A stretch of DNA of 5,375 bases, taken from Clostridiales bacterium (GTDB taxonomy: Bacteria > Bacillota > Clostridia > Tissierellales > Dethiosulfatibacteraceae). A program made the position numbers and the translations under genes. This document shows, in pieces, positions 1-5,375 of this stretch (position 1 is the first letter of the stretch; every line of letters starts with the position of its first letter). The DNA lies in the NCBI GenBank assembly GCA_003539375.1, contig DPPH01000112.1:1-5375 (forward strand). The letters are read 5' to 3'. The notes under the pieces are model-generated. The model was not told where the DNA came from, ran no database searches, and saw nothing but the letters and a program-made list of their open reading frames with translations.

Positions 1-1122
1 ATAGAATCAATAAAAAGTGGAGTAGAAATTGAAAAAATAAAAAAATTAGTTGATGATCACGCAGAAGCTTTATATCACGAAGGTAAATTAGTTGGTTGTG
101 TAAAAAGAGCACACGACATAGATTCGAATTTGACAGCTCATATATTATTTGAAAATCTTGTAGTGAAAGCATCAGGAATCCTGGCATTAAGAAACTTAAT
201 ATCCAAGAGTAATATTAAGGCTGAAGAAATAGATTATGTAATAGAATGTTCTGAAGAAGCCTGTGGTGATATGAATCAAAGAGGGGGAGGAAATTTTGCG
301 AAATCCATAGCAGAAAAATGTGGAGCAGATAATGCAACAGGTTCAGATACAAGAGGCTTTTGTGCAGCCCCAGTACATGCCTTGATACAAGCTTCAGCTT
401 TAGTTAAGTCAGGTGTATACAATAATGTAGTTATTGTAGCAGGAGGAGCAACTGCCAAGCTTGGAATGAACGGGAAAGATCACGTAAAAAAAGACATGCC
501 AGTACTTGAAGATGTTTTAGGGTCATTTGCCATATTGGTAAGTAAAAATGACGGAAAGAATCCTGTTATAAGAACAGATTTAGTTGGTCGACATACTGTA
601 GGTACGGGATCTTCACCACAAGCAGTAATCACATCATTAATTACTGCACCATTAGATAAAGCGGGATTAAAAATAACAGATATAGACAAATATTCAGTAG
701 AAATGCAAAATCCTGATATAACTAAGCCGGCTGGAGCAGGTAATGTTCCAGAATCAAATTATAAAATGATAGGAGCTTTAGGTGTTAAAAGAAAAGACAT
801 AGAGAGAAAAGATCTTTTAGACTTTGTAAAAGAACACGGAATGCAAGGCTGGGCTCCTACTCAAGGACATATACCTTCGGGAGTGCCTTATGTAGGATTT
901 GCAATGAATGATCTTACTGTCGGTGAGTATAATAGAGCAATGATTGTTGGAAAAGGAAGTTTGTTTCTAGGTAGGATGACAAATTTATTTGATGGTGTTT
1001 CAGTTATACTTGAAAGAAATAAAGGTAAAGAAGATAAGTCTGTATCTGAGGATACAGTTAAAAAAATGATAGCAGAATCTATGAGAAAACTAGCATCTCA
1101 ATTCCTGGAAGAACAGGAGTGA
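1..1122 (+). CDS. grdC: Glycine/sarcosine/betaine reductase protein C, beta subunit GrdC (5' end outside window)
   Basis: GrdC works with GrdD in the cytoplasm. It takes the carboxymethyl group held as a selenoether on GrdA and helps turn it into an enzyme-bound acetyl thioester, which is then released as acetyl phosphate. The reading frame is open from base 1, so 373 C-terminal residues are present. The family is about 510 residues long, so roughly 140 are missing to the left. The TTG at 130 lies inside this frame and is not the start. The protein has a thiolase/KAS III-like layout: a candidate active-site cysteine in SDTRGFCAAPVHAL (fragment Cys121), a Gly-rich strand VVIVAGGA after it, a GHIPSG motif with a candidate His (fragment His290), and a glycine-rich C-terminal VGKGSLFLGR. 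ECSEEACGD (fragment 82-90) adds two more cysteines. The frame ends in tandem stops TGA-TAA, and grdD begins 4 bases after the TGA. Assignment to GrdC is from recognised family sequence and the adjacent GrdD; the catalytic roles of Cys121 and His290 are inferred by analogy. Confidence 0.93.
   Translation: MESIKSGVEIEKIKKLVDDHAEALYHEGKLVGCVKRAHDIDSNLTAHILFENLVVKASGILALRNLISKSNIKAEEIDYVIECSEEACGDMNQRGGGNFAKSIAEKCGADNATGSDTRGFCAAPVHALIQASALVKSGVYNNVVIVAGGATAKLGMNGKDHVKKDMPVLEDVLGSFAILVSKNDGKNPVIRTDLVGRHTVGTGSSPQAVITSLITAPLDKAGLKITDIDKYSVEMQNPDITKPAGAGNVPESNYKMIGALGVKRKDIERKDLLDFVKEHGMQGWAPTQGHIPSGVPYVGFAMNDLTVGEYNRAMIVGKGSLFLGRMTNLFDGVSVILERNKGKEDKSVSEDTVKKMIAESMRKLASQFLEEQE
1115..1119 (+). promoter_or_regulatory. 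Ribosome binding site of grdD
   Basis: AGGAG lies in the last codons of grdC, 7 bases before the grdD ATG at 1127. It supports this ATG as the start and indicates that grdD is translated from the same mRNA as grdC. Confidence 0.8.
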
Positions 1123-1126
1123 TAAA

Positions 1127-2299
1127 ATGAAAGAAAAAACCATTAAAAAAGTTATAGGTGAAACCATGATGGAAATTGCTGAAGGAATAGAATCAGGATC
1201 TTTTGGTAGTAAAATTAAAATTGGGTTAACTACTATAGGAAGTGAACATGGTCAGGACAATCTTATTAAAGGTGCGGAATTAGCACAAAAAAAGAATAAA
1301 GACCTAGAAGTCGTTTTAATAGGGAAAAATAATCATTCAAATTTAGAGACTATTGAAGTAGAAAATGAATCTGATATGCACAAAAAAATGGAAGAGCTAC
1401 TAGAATCTGGATATATTTCTGGTTGCGTTACAATGCACTATAATTTTCCTGTTGGAGTATCAACTGTAGGCCGGTTAACAACTCCCGGTAAAGGCAAAGA
1501 AACATTTCTAGCCACAACTACAGGAACATCATCAGTAGACAGAAGTGAAGCTATGGTTAAGAATGCAATCCATGGAATTATAGCAGCAAAAGCTTCGGGA
1601 ATTGATAATCCTACCTTAGGAATACTCAATTTAGATGGAGCAAGACAAGTCGAAATAATACTAAAGAAACTTTCATCTAAAGGGTACAATATAAATTTTG
1701 CAGAATCTGTAAGAGCTGACAAGGGTTTGATAATGAGAGGCAACGACATGTTACAGGGCACGGCAGATGTTTTGGTCACAGATACTTTAACTGGAAATAT
1801 TTTAATGAAGGTATTCTCTGCATATACGACAGGTGGGAGTTATGAATCTTTAGGATATGGATATGGTCCAGGAATAGGAGAAGAATTTGATAATTTAATT
1901 TTAATACTATCAAGGGCTTCTGGAGTTCCAGTAGTTGCTAATTCAATATCTTATGCGAAAGATTTAGTTTTGGGAAAGGTAAAAGAAACAAGGAAAACTG
2001 AATTCAAAAAGTTAAAAGATATTGGCTTTGAAGATATTTTAAAAGAATTAAATAGTTCAAAAGAAGTCACAAAGAAAAAAGACAAATCTGATCTAAAACC
2101 GCCAAAAAAAGAAATTGTGTCTGAGCAGATTGCCGGCATCGATATACTTGATCTGGAAAATGCAGTAGAATCTTTATGGAGTAAAGGTATATATGCTGAA
2201 AGTGGTATGGGTTGTACAGGTCCTGTAGTCTTGGTTAATGAAGCTAATTTAGATAAATCTAAAAAAATACTTATAGGCGAGAAATTTATAATAGAATAA
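1127..2299 (+). CDS. grdD: Glycine/sarcosine/betaine reductase protein C, alpha subunit GrdD
   Basis: GrdD catalyses the last step of glycine, sarcosine and betaine reduction: phosphate attacks the acetyl thioester to release acetyl phosphate. The protein is complete at 390 residues, the usual family length, with an ATG preceded by AGGAG. Residues about 30-285 resemble the PlsX/phosphotransacetylase-like fold; DVLVTDTLTGNILMK (214-228) parallels the PlsX DGFxGNxxLK motif, followed by the Gly/Tyr-rich YESLGYGYGPGIG (239-251). A charged Lys-rich linker (about 285-330) leads to a short C-terminal segment with GMGCTG. There are only two cysteines, Cys100 (in SGCVTMHYNF) and Cys363. Cys363 matches by position the active-site Cys359 described for the Eubacterium acidaminophilum enzyme, and Cys100 probably corresponds to its other cysteine, Cys98. 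The gene ends with tandem TAA-TAA stops followed at once by a hairpin terminator, so it is the last gene of its operon. The reductase A, B or E genes are expected upstream, outside the window. Confidence 0.95.
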   Translation: MKEKTIKKVIGETMMEIAEGIESGSFGSKIKIGLTTIGSEHGQDNLIKGAELAQKKNKDLEVVLIGKNNHSNLETIEVENESDMHKKMEELLESGYISGCVTMHYNFPVGVSTVGRLTTPGKGKETFLATTTGTSSVDRSEAMVKNAIHGIIAAKASGIDNPTLGILNLDGARQVEIILKKLSSKGYNINFAESVRADKGLIMRGNDMLQGTADVLVTDTLTGNILMKVFSAYTTGGSYESLGYGYGPGIGEEFDNLILILSRASGVPVVANSISYAKDLVLGKVKETRKTEFKKLKDIGFEDILKELNSSKEVTKKKDKSDLKPPKKEIVSEQIAGIDILDLENAVESLWSKGIYAESGMGCTGPVVLVNEANLDKSKKILIGEKFIIE

Positions 2300-2307
2300 T
2301 AATTTTA

Positions 2308-2340
2308 ATAGATGGCTTAAAAAGAGCCATCTATCGTTTT
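2308..2340 (+). terminator. Rho-independent terminator of the grdCD operon, possibly bidirectional
   Basis: A perfect 10-bp stem ATAGATGGCT (2308-2317) / AGCCATCTAT (2325-2334) encloses a 7-base A-rich loop. It is followed by CGTTTTATAAAT, which gives a short U-run for transcripts from grdD. On the opposite strand the same hairpin is followed by TAAAATTATTATT, a weaker tail, so it may also stop the cobalamin operon that ends here. The right arm and loop are coding sequence for the last residues of CobQ, and the CobQ stop codon (2317-2319) lies at the junction of the left arm and the loop. Confidence 0.85.
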
Positions 2341-3822
2341 ATAAATTTCACGCATATCTACAGACTCTCTAAAAGCAGTTGCTAATTTATCATATTGTTT
2401 ATTTTTGTATTCATACAAATTAATCTCATTATTTATATTAATATTGTAACCCTTATCTTCAAGGAGGGTATTAATTAATTCTTTTGTAAATTTACCATTA
2501 TCAAATATACCGTGAAGATAAGTTCCAATTACTTTGTTTTTAATGCATCCATCTTTTTTCATGGTAGGATTATTAGTCAAAACCTTAACTTCACTGAAAA
2601 AATTTTCTTCGCTTTTTAAAATTGTTTCGCCCATATGTATTTCATATCCTGAGATTTCTATATTTGAAAGGTTTTTAAAAAAACCTTCTATCTTTGAAGT
2701 TTTTCCTTTGGCTTGAGTTCTAGTTTTGTTTGAATTAAATATTGTAGTTGAGTTTATGAGGCTTAGGCCTTTTTCAATACCTCCACCTTCTATATTATCT
2801 TTATCAACTATTTCTCTACCTAACATTTGGTAACCACCGCAAATTCCAAAAACAGGGGTATCATTAACTGACCTTTTTATTATTTCATCTGCCAAACCAG
2901 AATTTTTTAACCATTTTAAGTCCATTATAGTATTTTTAGTACCAGGAATAATTATCATATCAGGATTACCTAGTCTATTTATATTATCTACATATCTTAG
3001 AGAAACTTCTTCTATCATAGATAAAATATTAAAATCAGTAAAATTCGATATTCTAGGTAGCTTTACTACAGCAATATCAAGTAGAGATTTTTTACTTGCA
3101 CCATCAAGTCTCTCGGAAAGACTGTCCTCGTCATCAATATCTACATCTAAATATGGAACTACGCCTATTATGTTAAGATTCACTTTTTCTTGAAACAAAT
3201 CAATACCCGGCTTAAGAATTCCTTTATCACCTCGAAATTTATTAATTACTGCTGCCTTAATTCGATTTCTATCATTTTTATCAAGTAAAAACATAGTACC
3301 TGCTAAAGATGCAAAAACACCTCCTCTATCTATATCACCAACTAAAAGCACAGGAGCATCAACCATTTCAGCAAAGCCCATATTAGCAATATCCTGTTTT
3401 CTAAGGTTTATTTCTGCTGGACTTCCAGCACCTTCGATTACAATTATGTCGTATTCATTCGATAAAGAATTAAAAGCATTTAAAATATGAGGCTTCATTT
3501 CTTCTTTAAAATTTCTAAAATATGGCATATTACCGTATACTTCTCCCATTAAAATTACCTGGCTTCCTTTTTCTCCAGTAGGTTTAAGCAGCAAAGGGTT
3601 CATTCGTACGTCAGGCTCTATACCAGAAGCTTCAGCTTGCATTACCTGAGCTCTGCCCATTTCTAACCCCTTAGATGTTACATAAGAGTTTAGAGCCATA
3701 TTTTGAGATTTAAAAGGTGCAACCTTATACCCATCTTGTTTAAAAATTCTACATAGAGCAGCGGTAGTTAAACTTTTTCCTGCATTTGAATTCGTGCCTT
3801 GTACCATTATTATTTTTGCCAT
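2317..3822 (-). CDS. cobQ: Cobyric acid synthase (glutamine-hydrolysing) CobQ/CbiP
   Basis: CobQ uses glutamine and ATP to amidate carboxylates b, d, e and g of adenosylcobyrinic acid a,c-diamide, giving adenosylcobyric acid in the cytoplasm. The protein is complete at 501 residues, normal for the family. The N-terminal dethiobiotin-synthetase-like ATPase domain (about 1-235) opens with a P-loop-type GTNSNAGKS (9-17), followed by the family blocks FKSQNMALNS (37-46), EGAGSPAEINL (130-140) and VGDIDRGGVF (161-170). The C-terminal class I glutamine amidotransferase domain (about 245-445) carries the nucleophile Cys328 in FGICGGYQMLG and His437 in GTYLHGIFDN. The tail (about 476-497) has the typical YDKLATAFRESVDM pattern. 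The ATG is fixed by an AAGGAG site 5 bases upstream that is made of the last two codons of the preceding gene. It is the last gene of the minus-strand operon and converges on grdD with a 17-base gap. All catalytic features look intact. Confidence 0.96.
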   Translation of the reverse strand: MAKIIMVQGTNSNAGKSLTTAALCRIFKQDGYKVAPFKSQNMALNSYVTSKGLEMGRAQVMQAEASGIEPDVRMNPLLLKPTGEKGSQVILMGEVYGNMPYFRNFKEEMKPHILNAFNSLSNEYDIIVIEGAGSPAEINLRKQDIANMGFAEMVDAPVLLVGDIDRGGVFASLAGTMFLLDKNDRNRIKAAVINKFRGDKGILKPGIDLFQEKVNLNIIGVVPYLDVDIDDEDSLSERLDGASKKSLLDIAVVKLPRISNFTDFNILSMIEEVSLRYVDNINRLGNPDMIIIPGTKNTIMDLKWLKNSGLADEIIKRSVNDTPVFGICGGYQMLGREIVDKDNIEGGGIEKGLSLINSTTIFNSNKTRTQAKGKTSKIEGFFKNLSNIEISGYEIHMGETILKSEENFFSEVKVLTNNPTMKKDGCIKNKVIGTYLHGIFDNGKFTKELINTLLEDKGYNININNEINLYEYKNKQYDKLATAFRESVDMREIYKTIDGSF

Positions 3823-3824
3823 AC

Positions 3825-4886
<1,062 letters not shown>

Positions 4887-4887
4887 T

Positions 4888-5375
4888 TTATTTTAATATT
4901 TCCTTTAATTTAGATACTAAAAATTTGTTTTCAGCATCTTTTTTTACAGCAATTCTATAGTAGCTATTATCTAATCCCTTATAGTTGTAGCAGCTTCTAA
5001 TTAAAATTCTGTCTTTTTCTAAAGAGTCTTTTAAATTGAATTTCTTCCCCAACTTAAATAATATGTAGTTTCCTTTTGAAGGATAGACTTTCAACCCTAG
5101 TTTCTTTAATTCCTTAGTTAAGTACTTTCTTTGAGTATTTATGTATTTAATAGTATTCTCGATATATATAGTTTCATTTAAGGCAGCTAAGCCGCATCTT
5201 TCAGCTGTTGTAGATATATTCCAGGGAGGACCATTTTTTTTCAAATTAAAAATCAAGTTTTCATCAGAGGACATACAGTAACCTAATCTAATTCCAGGAA
5301 TTGCAAAAATTTTAGTAAAAGATTTTAAAATTATCAGATTTTTATGGGAGTTGATTTTATCAACTAAAGAATAAT
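4888..5375 (-). CDS. cobD: L-threonine-O-3-phosphate decarboxylase CobD (C-terminal part; 5' end outside window)
   Basis: CobD is a PLP enzyme of the aminotransferase fold that decarboxylates L-threonine phosphate to (R)-1-amino-2-propanol phosphate, the linker between the corrin ring and the nucleotide loop of cobalamin. The frame is open to the right edge: 161 residues of an expected 350 or so are visible. The ATG at 5274 is internal, because upstream of it the same frame encodes SFTKIFAIPGIRLGY, the PLP-lysine block of the HisC/CobD family (Lys codon at 5311-5313). Further family features are GPPWNISTTAERCGLAAL (near 5172-5232) and the C-terminal YYRIAVK with a probable carboxylate-binding Arg (codon at 4954-4956). 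The Pro-Trp in the PPWN block is more typical of CobD than of histidinol-phosphate aminotransferase, and the cobQ-containing operon supports CobD. HisC remains the alternative because the N-terminal half is not visible. The stop lies 1 base before the next gene. Confidence 0.85.
   Translation of the reverse strand, partial: YSLVDKINSHKNLIILKSFTKIFAIPGIRLGYCMSSDENLIFNLKKNGPPWNISTTAERCGLAALNETIYIENTIKYINTQRKYLTKELKKLGLKVYPSKGNYILFKLGKKFNLKDSLEKDRILIRSCYNYKGLDNSYYRIAVKKDAENKFLVSKLKEILK
4901..4906 (-). promoter_or_regulatory. Weak, distant ribosome binding site before the phosphoglycerate-mutase-like gene
   Basis: The only purine-rich site upstream of the ATG at 4886 is AAAGGA, within the last codons of cobD and 14 bases from the start, which is longer than usual. 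The cobD stop and the ATG are separated by a single base (TAA-A-ATG), so this gene is probably translated mainly by ribosomes finishing cobD. Confidence 0.5.

Noticed and set aside
130..132. TTG as the start of the first + strand gene
   Set aside because: The same frame is open back to base 1 with protein-like sequence, and GrdC is about 510 residues, so the gene simply enters from the left edge.
276..689. Short minus-strand open frames within grdC
   Set aside because: They lie antisense to a well-supported gene, have no ribosome site or recognisable protein, and are explained by the coding bias of grdC.
1120..1122. TGA of grdC as a possible selenocysteine codon, since glycine reductase contains selenoproteins
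   Set aside because: It is followed directly by an in-frame TAA, the protein is already full at its C-terminus, and the selenoproteins of the system are GrdA and GrdB, not GrdC.
1438..2139. Minus-strand open frames of 113 and 62 codons within grdD
   Set aside because: Antisense shadows of a complete conserved gene, with no family features.
2534..2716. Plus-strand 60-codon open frame within cobQ
   Set aside because: It overlaps the conserved amidotransferase half of cobQ on the other strand and has no ribosome site or recognisable motif.
5272..5274. ATG as the start of the last minus-strand gene (a 128-residue protein)
   Set aside because: The 33 codons before it, in the same frame up to the window edge, encode the PLP-lysine block SFTKIFAIPG that this enzyme family needs, so the ATG is internal to cobD.
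4888..5375. Histidinol-phosphate aminotransferase (HisC) for the partial PLP enzyme
   Set aside because: The fold is shared, but the PPWN block and the tight linkage to cobQ favour CobD. This is not fully excluded because the N-terminal half lies outside the window.

Overview
The window looks like part of the chromosome of an AT-rich, anaerobic, amino-acid-fermenting member of the Clostridia (Stickland metabolism). The evidence is an adjacent grdC-grdD pair, which encodes protein C of glycine/sarcosine/betaine reductase, together with strongly A/T-biased codon use and Gram-positive-style AAGGAG/AGGAG ribosome binding sites. The sequence does not fix the genus.

Layout. The left part (1-2299, + strand) holds the 3' portion of grdC, open at the left edge, followed by a complete grdD. 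Only a few bases separate them, and a Shine-Dalgarno site sits at the end of grdC. A 17-base gap then separates grdD from a minus-strand cobalamin gene set that occupies the rest of the window. A perfect 10-bp hairpin in this gap serves as the terminator for grdCD and overlaps the end of cobQ. Read in its direction of transcription, the minus-strand set is cobD (C-terminal part only, open at the right edge), then an alkaline-phosphatase-superfamily protein related to archaeal-type phosphoglycerate mutase, then cobQ. Junctions of 1 and 2 bases separate these genes, so they almost certainly form one operon. There is no gene-free stretch over 300 bases, and no RNA gene, mobile element, CRISPR array or clear promoter.

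How the genes work together. GrdC and GrdD form the acetyl-transferring component of the reductase: the carboxymethyl-selenoether made on GrdA is converted to an acetyl thioester and released by phosphate as acetyl phosphate, which yields ATP. In the cobalamin operon, CobQ amidates the corrin ring to cobyric acid and CobD makes (R)-1-amino-2-propanol phosphate for the nucleotide loop. The phosphatase/mutase-like protein between them has no assigned role. Its position and its divergence around the expected phosphorylated serine make it the most interesting item: it could supply a missing phosphate-handling step such as alpha-ribazole-phosphate dephosphorylation or threonine phosphorylation. Apart from that, the window is ordinary metabolic core, and I do not see an undescribed multi-gene system.
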